Assembly (NCBI GenBank): GCA_002308495.1
Contig: DBVW01000018.1
Location: forward strand, 1 to 29,191
Direction: 5' to 3'
Source: Alphaproteobacteria bacterium UBA1254
GTDB taxonomy: Bacteria; Pseudomonadota; Alphaproteobacteria; RF32; CAG-239
Length of the DNA stretch: 29,191 nucleotides
Positions 1 to 7,740 of this stretch are shown one piece after another; position 1 is the first letter of the stretch; each line of letters opens with the position of its first letter. The notes below the pieces were generated by a model. That model worked only from the letters and a program-made list of their open reading frames with translations, was not told the origin of the DNA and did not search any database. A program made the translations under genes and the position numbers.

Positions 1-22
1 TACCAGGCTGAACTACAATCCG
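1..22 (-). tRNA. tRNA 5' end, probably tRNA-Pro (cut by window edge)
   Basis: Read on the minus strand from base 22, the sequence gives a 7-base acceptor strand CGGATTG, then T8-A9, a D-stem GTTC and a D-loop AGCCTGGTA. That is the canonical first 22 bases of a tRNA. A C at position 1 is rare and, together with TA at positions 8-9, fits bacterial tRNA-Pro; initiator tRNA also starts with C but normally has TG at 8-9. The anticodon lies outside the window, so the identity is an inference. Confidence 0.62.
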
Positions 23-161
23 ATTTATAAGTGTTCATACTCATACAACAGTTTTTTTATAACCGCAAGAGTTTTTTTTGAAGATTTTCAAAAAAATTGC
101 TTTTGTCTGCCGAGTTTTTATTTTAAACTGTCTCTCAGTTATTTGTTTTAAGGAAAAAGAA

Positions 162-992
162 ATGCTTGTTATCGGATCACATCTCTCTTCTTCTAAAGGT
201 TTTACAGGTATAGCAGATGATGCGTTGAAAATCAAAGCAAACACGTTTCAGTTTTTTACGCGCAATCCGCAAGGGGGAAAAGCAAAAGATATTGATCCTA
301 GAGACGTTCAAAACTTTTTGAAAATTGCCGGTGAACATGGCTTTCAAAAATTTGTGGCGCATGCGCCGTATACGTTAAATCCGTGCTCGGATAAACAGGA
401 AACGAGGGATTTTGCAAAGCTTGTTTTTGAAGATGATTTGAAGCGCATGGAATATGTTCCCGGCAATTATTATAATTTTCATCCGGGATCGCATGTCGGA
501 CAGGGTGTTGAAGCCGGTATTGAAATGATTTCAGGGCTTCTAAATCAAGTTTTATGGTCTCAACAATCAACAATTGTTTTGTTGGAAACGATGTCGGGTA
601 AAGGTTCGGAAGTTGGGGCCAGATTTGAAGAACTTAAGGCAATTATCGATAGGATCGATTTAAAAGATAAAATGGGCGTTTGTCTGGATACTTGTCATGT
701 TTATTCTGCGGGCTATGATATTGTGAATAATCTCGATGGCGTTTTGGAAGAATTTGATCGAGTTGTCGGGCTTGAGAGGCTTAAAGCCGTGCATTTGAAT
801 GACAGTAAAATGCCTTTTGCATCAAATAAGGACAGACATGAAAAAATAGGGCAGGGAACAATCGGTTTTGATGCAATTTTCCGTTTTATCAATCACCCTA
901 AATTAAGGGGGATTCCAATGGTTTTGGAAACACCGAATGATTTGTCAGGTTGGGCAGAGGAAATTAAAGTTTTGAAGCAAAATTTTCATTGA
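162..992 (+). CDS. nfo: endonuclease IV (AP endonuclease, Nfo)
   Basis: 276-residue apurinic/apyrimidinic endonuclease of the TIM-barrel, three-zinc family. It cleaves DNA 5' of abasic sites in base-excision repair in the cytoplasm. Family motifs are in order: an N-terminal IGSHLSSSKG, FHPGSHVG, LLETMSGKGSEVG, GVCLDTCHVYSAGYD, VHLNDSKMPFASNKDRHEKI and VLETP near the end; these supply the His, Asp and Glu metal ligands. Length matches the family (about 280). The ATG at 162 is chosen because AAGGAAAAAG sits just upstream and the family starts with this strand; an in-frame TTG at 78 would add a 28-residue hydrophobic tail that is probably not translated. It is an independent gene upstream of the polysaccharide locus. 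Confidence 0.95.
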   Translation: MLVIGSHLSSSKGFTGIADDALKIKANTFQFFTRNPQGGKAKDIDPRDVQNFLKIAGEHGFQKFVAHAPYTLNPCSDKQETRDFAKLVFEDDLKRMEYVPGNYYNFHPGSHVGQGVEAGIEMISGLLNQVLWSQQSTIVLLETMSGKGSEVGARFEELKAIIDRIDLKDKMGVCLDTCHVYSAGYDIVNNLDGVLEEFDRVVGLERLKAVHLNDSKMPFASNKDRHEKIGQGTIGFDAIFRFINHPKLRGIPMVLETPNDLSGWAEEIKVLKQNFH

Positions 993-1073
993 TTTTATTT
1001 CCAAAATTGGTAAGTTTTGATTGTGGCAGCCATTAAAAGTTGAGATTTCTACTTTTTAACCGGAGAGTAAATT

Positions 1074-1946
1074 GTGATAAAAGTTTCTGTTGTTGTACCG
1101 ATTTATAATAGAGAAGAAACAATTTCAAGATGCCTTGAAAGTATTGTCTCTCAAACGCTTTCGGATATTGAAATTATATGTGTTAATGATGATTCGTCAG
1201 ATAAAACTTCTGTTGTTTTGGAAAATTTTGCAAAAAAAGATAAGCGTATTAGGGTTATTCATCAGAAAAATTTAGGAGTTTCTATTGCGAGAAATAACGG
1301 TGTGAAAGCCGCAACAGGCGAATATATCGGGTTTGTTGACAGCGATGACTTTATTGAACCTGATTTTTATGAAAAGCTGTATCAGGCAGCAAAAGAAGAA
1401 AAAGCAGATGTCGCTTTAACATCTGTTTGGTATGAGGGAAAGAAAAAATCTTATGCGTTGCTTGACTATAGAAAAAAGAAAGTTGCAAGAACGGTTTCGG
1501 ATATTTTTAAGCTTATCGGTCTTCCGAAGATGCCGTATGTATGGAATAAGATATATTTAAGAAAATTTTTAGAAAAAAATAATCTTCAATTTAAAGAACA
1601 TTTTTATTATGAAGATGTTGTTTTCAGCACACAGATGGCTTCGTTGTGTGACAAAGCGGTTTATGTTTCGGGAACAAAATATCATTATACTTATAACGAA
1701 AATTCTGTTGTGGCGATGGTTGAAGAAAAACCCGAAGTGAAACAAAACAGGTATGATGCTTTTTCATTTTATAACAGTTTTGTTCGTAAAAAAGGACTGA
1801 AAGTTCCTTATAAATACCAATATGAAAAAAGAGTCAAAATCTTAGGTCTTCCCGTTATTAAGATAAAGGGAATCGGTGATTCTGTTAAAGCTTATTATGT
1901 TTTCGGACTTCTTGTTATAAAGGTTAAAAGCACTCAATTTTTTTAG
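1074..1946 (+). CDS. family 2 glycosyltransferase
   Basis: 290-residue GT-A fold transferase that moves a sugar from a nucleotide donor in surface glycan synthesis. The N-terminus has the GT2 signature VSVVVPIYNREETISRCLES, then NDDSSDKT at about 39-45 and the metal-binding DSDD at 89-92. The C-terminus carries repeats of the type ILGLPVIKIK and VFGLLVIKVK, a short hydrophobic/basic motif common at the ends of polysaccharide-locus glycosyltransferases. It uses a GTG start preceded by CGGAGAG. It converges on tagD and the two stop codons overlap by four bases. The sugar specificity cannot be read from the sequence. Confidence 0.88.
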   Translation: MIKVSVVVPIYNREETISRCLESIVSQTLSDIEIICVNDDSSDKTSVVLENFAKKDKRIRVIHQKNLGVSIARNNGVKAATGEYIGFVDSDDFIEPDFYEKLYQAAKEEKADVALTSVWYEGKKKSYALLDYRKKKVARTVSDIFKLIGLPKMPYVWNKIYLRKFLEKNNLQFKEHFYYEDVVFSTQMASLCDKAVYVSGTKYHYTYNENSVVAMVEEKPEVKQNRYDAFSFYNSFVRKKGLKVPYKYQYEKRVKILGLPVIKIKGIGDSVKAYYVFGLLVIKVKSTQFF

Positions 1947-2341
1947 GCTGACATCTTCTCTTTCAAGTATTGTTTTGTTTTTGTGGAAGAAACATCAAGC
2001 GTGCGTGGCAGATAGACAACTTCGCAATAAGGTTTGAGGAAGTCAAACTTGCCTTTCCAATCGTCTCCCATTACAAAAACGTCAGCTTTTAATTCTTGAA
2101 CATCTTTTATTTTTTGATCCCAGTCATTCTCGGGAATAATCAAATCGACATATCGGCAGGCCTCTAAAATCATTTTTCGCTGTTCGTATGTGTAAAAAGA
2201 TTGCTTATTTTTGATTTGATTAAATTCATCGGATGAAAGGCCGACAATTAAATAATCGCCCAAGGCTTTGGCCCTTTTTAAAAGATTGATGTGTCCGTAG
2301 TGTAAAACATCAAATGTTCCGTATGTGAGTACTCTTTTCAT
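1943..2341 (-). CDS. tagD: glycerol-3-phosphate cytidylyltransferase (TagD-type)
   Basis: 132-residue nucleotidyltransferase forming CDP-glycerol from CTP and glycerol-3-phosphate. The signature is complete: GTFDVLHYGH near the start, with the HxGH nucleotide-binding motif at 14-17, a substrate segment around MGDDWKGKFDFLK, and RTLDVSSTKTK near the end, which matches the RTxxxSTTxxK motif of the family. Length matches TagD/TarD (about 130). The ATG at 2341 is chosen because the family starts MKRVLTYGTFD; longer in-frame extensions only reach into the upstream gene. It overlaps the glycerophosphotransferase gene by four bases (ATGA arrangement), so the pair is probably translationally coupled, supply enzyme with user enzyme. 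Confidence 0.93.
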   Translation of the reverse strand: MKRVLTYGTFDVLHYGHINLLKRAKALGDYLIVGLSSDEFNQIKNKQSFYTYEQRKMILEACRYVDLIIPENDWDQKIKDVQELKADVFVMGDDWKGKFDFLKPYCEVVYLPRTLDVSSTKTKQYLKEKMSA

Positions 2342-3465
2342 TTTTTTATTCCTGTGATAGATTGTATGTGGTTGTTGATTATATCGACACATTGCTTTGA
2401 TGCCGTGCCTGTTTCAATAATTTGGAATTTTTTGATGAAACCATCAAGAGCATTCTGATAGATTCTATTATCAAATTTTTTAATATTGTCAAGTAATTGT
2501 TCGTTTGAAAAAGCAAGAGGAAAAGGCAGTTGTTCCATTTCGAAGTAAAATCCTCGGTCTGCCATGTATTTTTCTCTATCTGTGGCAAAGATAAAGACGG
2601 GTTTCTTTGAGAGCATAAAGTCAAACATTAAGGATGAGTAATCTGTTATTAAGATATCTGTTGCAGCTAAAAGCTCTTGAATATCGGGGTAGGAAGATGC
2701 GTTGACAACAAAGGAGTCCGTAGGTACAAGCTGCTCTATTTTTTGCAAATTTGGATGCATGCGCGTTAAAAAGGAAAAATCTGCTTTAAATTGTTTTGTG
2801 AAAGCATCAAATATTTTCTGATATTCCAAACTATAACAGCTTAAATCATGATCATCACGAAAAGTCGGGGCATATAAAATAATTTTATTTTTCAATGGAA
2901 TATTCAAAAAATTTTTTACTTTTGTGCTGATGTTTTCCGATTTTTGAAAGAAAATGTCGTTTCGGGGCGAGCCTGTCTCAACTATTTTTCCTTCATAGAA
3001 AAAGCACGACTTGTAAACATCTGTGAGCCACTTGCTGTTTGATAAAAGGTGAGTGATGTTTTTTGAATCTATTTTGGCATTATGAAGATATTTTTTTGAT
3101 AAATTAACGCCGTCTTTTTCAATCTTTTTTAGCGGAAAACCGTGCCACGTTTGGATATAAATTTGATTTTTTTTGCGCTTGATGCCTTTGGCAAAAAACT
3201 TGCCGATGCGGCAATTTGAAACAATGACGGCAGATGTGGCTAAAGCGTATATGAGCTGAAAACGCGTGAAAATCTTTTCAACGGATGAAGGAAAATCGCC
3301 GGGCTTTTTAGAAGTGAACCAAACAAGTTTATAGGGTTTTTGTTGGTGCAATATCTCTTCTGTAATATACTTTGGATTGCATCCATACTTTTTTGAAAAA
3401 TTATAGAACAAAATTTTGTTCTTTTGTATGGGAAGTAAATTAAATAGGCAGTATAGAATGTTCAC
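2338..3465 (-). CDS. CDP-glycerol glycerophosphotransferase (TagB/TagF family)
   Basis: About 375 residues; transfers glycerol phosphate from CDP-glycerol to a lipid-linked or growing glycan at the cytoplasmic membrane face. Family motifs are visible: KYGCNPKYI near the N-terminus, IVSNCRIGKF, IQTWHGFPLKKI with the conserved His, ETGSPRNDIF, ILYAPTFRDD, LTRMHPN and ILITDYSSLMFDFML in the C-terminal donor-binding half. The length resembles single-domain TagB (priming) rather than polymerase TagF, which is about twice as long, so single additions or decoration are more likely than long poly(glycerol phosphate). Start choice: GTG at 3465 has AAGGAT about ten bases upstream; an in-frame TTG at 3486 adds seven residues and has no ribosome site. 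A good minus-strand promoter lies at 3507-3535. Confidence 0.9.
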   Translation of the reverse strand: MNILYCLFNLLPIQKNKILFYNFSKKYGCNPKYITEEILHQQKPYKLVWFTSKKPGDFPSSVEKIFTRFQLIYALATSAVIVSNCRIGKFFAKGIKRKKNQIYIQTWHGFPLKKIEKDGVNLSKKYLHNAKIDSKNITHLLSNSKWLTDVYKSCFFYEGKIVETGSPRNDIFFQKSENISTKVKNFLNIPLKNKIILYAPTFRDDHDLSCYSLEYQKIFDAFTKQFKADFSFLTRMHPNLQKIEQLVPTDSFVVNASSYPDIQELLAATDILITDYSSLMFDFMLSKKPVFIFATDREKYMADRGFYFEMEQLPFPLAFSNEQLLDNIKKFDNRIYQNALDGFIKKFQIIETGTASKQCVDIINNHIQSITGIKK

Positions 3466-3506
3466 CTTATTTTTATCCTTTATCAAAAGATATTTCTACA
3501 TAAGGG

Positions 3507-3535
3507 AGTATATGTTAAGAAGGAGCATTTTTCAA
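3507..3535 (-). promoter_or_regulatory. sigma-70-type promoter for the glycerophosphate pair
   Basis: On the minus strand, TTGAAA (3535-3530) and TATACT (3512-3507) are separated by exactly 17 bases. Transcription would start near 3500, giving a leader of about 35 bases before the GTG at 3465. This suggests tagB/tagD can be transcribed apart from the glycosyltransferase genes upstream. Confidence 0.55.
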
Positions 3536-3555
3536 GAGTTATTTTTTCGGTCGTC

Positions 3556-4665
3556 TTAAATTCGGATTTTTAAAAGAGCGGGATATTGGTCGCTCGGCGT
3601 GCCCTTGATTATTTGAATGCCCAATATTTGAAACAATTGATATTGTTCTTTTAATTTGCAATGTATTAAAAATTTTCTGATTTGTTTCAAGGTTGGCAAT
3701 TTGTAAATAAAAAGCCAAAAACCAGTATCGGCTCTTAACCTTTTAATGAATTTTTGTTCGTAAGGGGTAAAGTATTTGTTCTTTAAAATCAGTTCTTGAG
3801 GTATTGTTTCAACCCACTGCCTTATCGTCGGTGTTATGTTTTTAACCAGTTTTAAGCCGCCTTTCATATGGCAAATGATTGATATATAAGCAATTTCTCT
3901 TTTGTAAAGACAAGTTAATATGTCCGGATCTGTTATGTGGTTTTCTTCAAGCCATTGATGGATTTCTTTTGAACGCTCAAAAGGCACTCTGAAATCTTTT
4001 AGGTCATCTGATTCGTTATAATTAAATTTTCTGTAATTGATTAAAAATTCATCAGTAAAAACAATTTTTCGGGCGCGTGTCATCGTTTGAACCTGAAACA
4101 GATTGTCTTGCCAAGAGGCACCCTTTGTTTCAATGATGCGGAATTTATATTTATCTATAAATTCTTTTTTATAGATGGCGCTCCAAATACTCGGGTGAAA
4201 CCATAAAAACAGCGGACATTCTTTTAAGTTAAAAACTGTTTGCGGTATTTGATTCTTTTTGTTCATATGCCCCGGCTTAATCTGTTTTGTTTTTTCAAAA
4301 AAAGAGTTAAAGTCGCATTTTGAAATATCGGCATCATATTTTTTTGCTTTAATGTAAAGTTTTTCCAAAAAGGTCGGTTCGGCGAAATCGTCCGATTCAA
4401 TAATACCGATGTATTCGCCCGAAGCTATGTCAAGCCCATGATTGACGGCTTTGCCGTAACCGCCGTTTTCTTGATGAATGGGGATAATGCGTGAATCTTT
4501 TTGGGCGTATTCATCAACAATTTGAGGACATTTGTCCTTTGAACCGTCATCAACCAAAATAATTTCAAGCTCTTTTAAAGTTTGGTTTAAGATGCTGTCG
4601 ATGCATTGATGTAAATATTTTTCAACACCGTAAATCGGAACGATGACGGAAACTTTTGGTGACAT
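3556..4665 (-). CDS. family 2 glycosyltransferase
   Basis: 369-residue GT-A transferase with VSVIVPIYGVEKYLHQCIDS at the N-terminus, VDDGSKDK at about 38-45 and ESDD in place of DxD at 90-93, a usual variant of the metal-binding motif in this family. After the catalytic domain comes a region with WQDNLFQ and a C-terminal segment ending QILGIQIIK, again like other capsule-locus transferases. Start ATG at 4665 follows AAAGGGAT. It follows glf with a one-base overlap, so it belongs to the minus-strand operon. The specificity is not visible; adjacency to glf makes a galactofuranosyl or neighbouring sugar role possible but unproven. Confidence 0.88.
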   Translation of the reverse strand: MSPKVSVIVPIYGVEKYLHQCIDSILNQTLKELEIILVDDGSKDKCPQIVDEYAQKDSRIIPIHQENGGYGKAVNHGLDIASGEYIGIIESDDFAEPTFLEKLYIKAKKYDADISKCDFNSFFEKTKQIKPGHMNKKNQIPQTVFNLKECPLFLWFHPSIWSAIYKKEFIDKYKFRIIETKGASWQDNLFQVQTMTRARKIVFTDEFLINYRKFNYNESDDLKDFRVPFERSKEIHQWLEENHITDPDILTCLYKREIAYISIICHMKGGLKLVKNITPTIRQWVETIPQELILKNKYFTPYEQKFIKRLRADTGFWLFIYKLPTLKQIRKFLIHCKLKEQYQLFQILGIQIIKGTPSDQYPALLKIRI

Positions 4666-5777
4666 TATTTTATCCCTTTGAAGAGTTCTAAAGATCGTTT
4701 AACGGCTTTATCCATATCGTAATATTTGTAATCACCGAGACGACCTAAAAAATATGTGTTTGGCAGAGATTGGGCTTTTTTAAAGTATTTGTTATAAAGT
4801 ATTTGATTTTCTTCTTTGATAATGGGGTAATAAGGCTCGTTCCGGCCTTTTTGATAGCTTAAGGGGTATTCGAACGAAATTGTTGTTTTATCTGATTTAT
4901 CATTTAGGAAATATTTATATTCTCCGATACGGGTAAAATCGTAGTTGTTGGGATAGTTGATTGCTGAGTTTGATTGAAAATAAGGTTTGTCGAGAGTTAC
5001 AAAATCAAATTTTAAGCTTCGATAAGGCAATTGCCCAAATTCATAGTTGAAAAATTCATCAATCGGTCCCGTATAAAATAAACGTTCATAAGAAATTTTA
5101 TTTTTGATGTCTTCAAATTTAGTTTTTAACTTAACTTTAATGTGCGGTGATTTGAGCATTTTCTTGAACATAGCCGTATAGCCGTTTAAGGGGATGCCCT
5201 GATATGTGTCTTGAAAATAGCGATTGTCTTTGCTGATATAAACCGGAACGCGTCCTGTTACGGACGGATCAAGCTCTTCAGGGCGAATACCCCATTGTTT
5301 TAGGGTATAGTGTAAAAAGACTTTTTCGTATACGTAGTCGGCTAAAAATGTTAAGTCTTTGTCTTCTGCTTTTTTGAGCTCTAAAATCGGGACTTTAACG
5401 TTGTAGCCGAATTTTTCGATTAATTTTTGCTCTAATTTGTCGGCAACGGCATTCGGAAAAAGACTGCGAATCGAATTGAGGTTAAAAGGAATGGGAACTT
5501 CTTGACCGTCAATGTAGCCCTTGACTTCGTGCATGTAAGGATGCCATTTTGTAAATCGGCTTAAATAATCCCATACTTCTTTGTCATTTGTGTGAAAGAT
5601 ATGTGTGCCGTATTTGTGAATGCAAATGCCCGCATCGTTTCGATAGTCATAGCAATTTCCGCCGATATGGTCTTTAACATCAATAATTAAAACATCTTCG
5701 CGGAGTTCATCGGCAATTTTTTCCGCAAGTGTTATACCGCTAATGCCCGCGCCAACAATCAGATTTTTAACTTTCAT
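4665..5777 (-). CDS. glf: UDP-galactopyranose mutase
   Basis: 370-residue flavoenzyme that interconverts UDP-galactopyranose and UDP-galactofuranose in the cytoplasm. The N-terminus has the FAD-binding GAGISG at 9-14, followed by IGGNCYDYRNDAGICIHKYG and THIFHTNDKEVWDYL, both characteristic of the family. Further on are VPIPFNLNSI, the TLKQWGIRPEELDPSVTGRVP region that contributes to the active site, and the C-terminal LGRLGDYKYYDMDKAV. Length matches (about 370). AAGGAG precedes the ATG by a normal distance. It lies five bases after the DUF4422 gene. Its presence predicts a galactofuranose-containing surface glycan. Confidence 0.97.
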   Translation of the reverse strand: MKVKNLIVGAGISGITLAEKIADELREDVLIIDVKDHIGGNCYDYRNDAGICIHKYGTHIFHTNDKEVWDYLSRFTKWHPYMHEVKGYIDGQEVPIPFNLNSIRSLFPNAVADKLEQKLIEKFGYNVKVPILELKKAEDKDLTFLADYVYEKVFLHYTLKQWGIRPEELDPSVTGRVPVYISKDNRYFQDTYQGIPLNGYTAMFKKMLKSPHIKVKLKTKFEDIKNKISYERLFYTGPIDEFFNYEFGQLPYRSLKFDFVTLDKPYFQSNSAINYPNNYDFTRIGEYKYFLNDKSDKTTISFEYPLSYQKGRNEPYYPIIKEENQILYNKYFKKAQSLPNTYFLGRLGDYKYYDMDKAVKRSLELFKGIK

Positions 5778-5782
5778 TTATA

Positions 5783-6601
5783 TTACTCCTTAAAGCCCAA
5801 CCATTTTAAAAGTTTGTTTTTAAATTTTTTCAGGCAGTATTTTTTCCATTTTCTTGAATTTTTTTCAACGATTATCCACGGCAATTCTTTTATTTTGAGC
5901 TCGGGATGCAAAGCGATAAAGACCGTCATCAAACGTTCGGATATAAAGCCGTATACGCGTTGCTGATAGGAGTTTCGCTTAAGAACGTCTTTATGAATGC
6001 GTTTTTGTACTTCAAAAAGAATATCAAACATCCATTTTGCATAAAGATCAAAAACTTCTTTTTTCGCAATCAGCATGTTGGCATAGTAACCCGAAGTTTC
6101 GTTATGAAGGGTTTGAAATGCAGTTTGATATTGATCGGGATGTTTTTCTTTAATGACCTCAAGGGTGACATCCAAATCATTTATGTAATGTTCTTTTTTA
6201 TAAAAATCGTAGAGTGAAACGGGGTGTCTTTTGGAGCCTCTTTTGTTTGGCAAAATAAGGTCGTAATTTGCCATTAAGGTTTCAATATTTGTTTTATCGT
6301 ATCCGAATTTTGACGGAAAATCAGAGGAAATCCGACATATTTTTGTTTCATCATTGGCGAAATTGAAAAAACGACGATAATGGGACAAACCGACAATGTT
6401 TTCATGAACATTTTTGTAAATCCAATAAGTTGCCGTCAGTTCAGAATAATAAGGATTAAAATTTGAAATATGGTCTCCCGAATCGTCTGTAAAAGGCAAA
6501 AACTTTTCTTTTGCCAATGCAGCACCCACTTGAATCGGTTGCAAAATTTCATTTTCAACCAAGGGCGCTTTTTCATGGTAACAGACATAAATTTTAATCA
6601 T
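5783..6601 (-). CDS. DUF4422 capsular polysaccharide glycosyltransferase-like protein
   Basis: 272 residues. The start IKIYVCYHEKAPLVENE, the middle segment DSGDHISNFNPYYSELTATY and the motif VGLSHYRRFF are hallmarks of the DUF4422 family, found in capsule and exopolysaccharide loci and thought to be glycosyltransferases. A basic, helical C-terminus (residues 250-272, rich in Lys and Trp) may contact the membrane. It is the first gene of the minus-strand operon and is divergent from the glycosyltransferase at 6796; the ribosome site is weak (GAAAGAAAG). The catalytic activity is inferred from family context only; next to glf, a galactofuranosyltransferase role is attractive but not shown. Confidence 0.8.
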   Translation of the reverse strand: MIKIYVCYHEKAPLVENEILQPIQVGAALAKEKFLPFTDDSGDHISNFNPYYSELTATYWIYKNVHENIVGLSHYRRFFNFANDETKICRISSDFPSKFGYDKTNIETLMANYDLILPNKRGSKRHPVSLYDFYKKEHYINDLDVTLEVIKEKHPDQYQTAFQTLHNETSGYYANMLIAKKEVFDLYAKWMFDILFEVQKRIHKDVLKRNSYQQRVYGFISERLMTVFIALHPELKIKELPWIIVEKNSRKWKKYCLKKFKNKLLKWLGFKE

Positions 6602-6795
6602 GTATGTTTCTTTCTTTCGGGCCTTTTTGTTTAAAACGTATCTTTTTTATGTATAGCCTATTTGTTTTATTTTGCAAGATATTCTTTGTAAAAAAAAGGA
6701 TGATATATAGTTCTTTATGTGCTGTTGTTTTTAAATATGTTTTAAGATGTTTGTGTTAAACTCTTCAAAGAGTTAGGTCTATCTGCGGAGGTATC

Positions 6796-7740
6796 ATGGC
6801 AAAAGTTTCAATTATCGTGCCTGTTTATAACGTTGAAAGATATTTAGAGCGTTGTTTAAAATCTATCTTAGAACAAACCTTTAAAGATATTGAAATTATT
6901 TGCGTTAATGATGGTTCAACAGATGGTTCGGCAGCTATTTTGCAGAAAACAGCAGAGGCAGATAGTCGTCTTAAGGTTATTACACAAAATAATCAAGGAC
7001 TTTCTATGGCTCGAAATAACGGATTAGATGCGGCAACGGCAGAATGGACGATGTTTGTCGATTCGGATGATGCTCTGCATCCGCAAGCGGTTGAAATTTG
7101 TTTGCAATTTGCACAGCATCAGGCAGTTGATTTGATCTGTTTTCAGTTTGAAAAGTCTTCCGGCGGGCCTTATAGCATTAAAGAGCTTAAACGAAGCGTT
7201 ATCGAATCAAAGTTTTCGGATAATCCGCTTGATCTTGCTTTGTCTAAGGGGCGTTTTAGAATACCTTTTTCGGCATGTACCAAATTTTATAAAACAAGCG
7301 TAATTCGCAATGTTCCGTTTATTAAGGGTATATATTATGAAGACGGACCACACACGTATGCATTGCTTGCAAAGCATCTCAGAACAATTGTTTTGGATGC
7401 AAAGCTTTATTATTATACGCAAAATATGGGGTCTATTTCGCACATAAGCTCAAATATTAAACAGTTGCAAGATTATAAAACGCTGATGTTTTATATTAAT
7501 GATATTTACGTAAAATCGCCTTATCCTGATGATATTAAAAAGATAAGACAGCATCTCTTTCCGAAGTTTTTGCGCCATCAATGTACTTGCTGTGAAAAGG
7601 CTTCATACGAAATTAAAGACAAAATGTTTCGTTTCTTTGCAGAGCTTTTGAGGGATTATAAAGCCAAAAAAATGATTAGTTTTTGGGGTTGCGGTCCGAT
7701 TAATTATTTCAAATATCTTTCCATTATGAAAAAATATTAG
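6796..7740 (+). CDS. family 2 glycosyltransferase
   Basis: 314-residue GT-A transferase. Signature VSIIVPVYNVERYLERCLKS at the N-terminus, NDGSTDGS at about 39-46, NQGLSMARNNGLDAA and DSDD at 89-92. The second half has IPFSACTKFYKTSVI and YYEDGPHTYALLA, typical acceptor-side motifs of capsule-type GT2 enzymes. A strong ribosome site GGAGG precedes the ATG. A short inverted repeat (AACTCT, four bases, AGAGTT; 6759-6774) lies in its leader and may be a hairpin or operator. It converges on glyA, the stop codons overlapping by four bases. It marks the right end of the polysaccharide locus. Confidence 0.88.
   Translation: MAKVSIIVPVYNVERYLERCLKSILEQTFKDIEIICVNDGSTDGSAAILQKTAEADSRLKVITQNNQGLSMARNNGLDAATAEWTMFVDSDDALHPQAVEICLQFAQHQAVDLICFQFEKSSGGPYSIKELKRSVIESKFSDNPLDLALSKGRFRIPFSACTKFYKTSVIRNVPFIKGIYYEDGPHTYALLAKHLRTIVLDAKLYYYTQNMGSISHISSNIKQLQDYKTLMFYINDIYVKSPYPDDIKKIRQHLFPKFLRHQCTCCEKASYEIKDKMFRFFAELLRDYKAKKMISFWGCGPINYFKYLSIMKKY

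Noticed and set aside
2..151. Open frame through the left edge on the plus strand
   Set aside because: It overlaps the tRNA, is composed of aromatic and Cys-rich low-complexity residues, and resembles no protein.
78..161. Upstream TTG extension of nfo giving a signal-peptide-like 28-residue tail
   Set aside because: The family starts at the ATG at 162, which has a proper ribosome site; endonuclease IV is cytoplasmic.
5906..6217. 103-codon plus-strand frame inside the DUF4422 gene
   Set aside because: Antisense shadow of a well-supported gene, without a ribosome site or recognisable motif.
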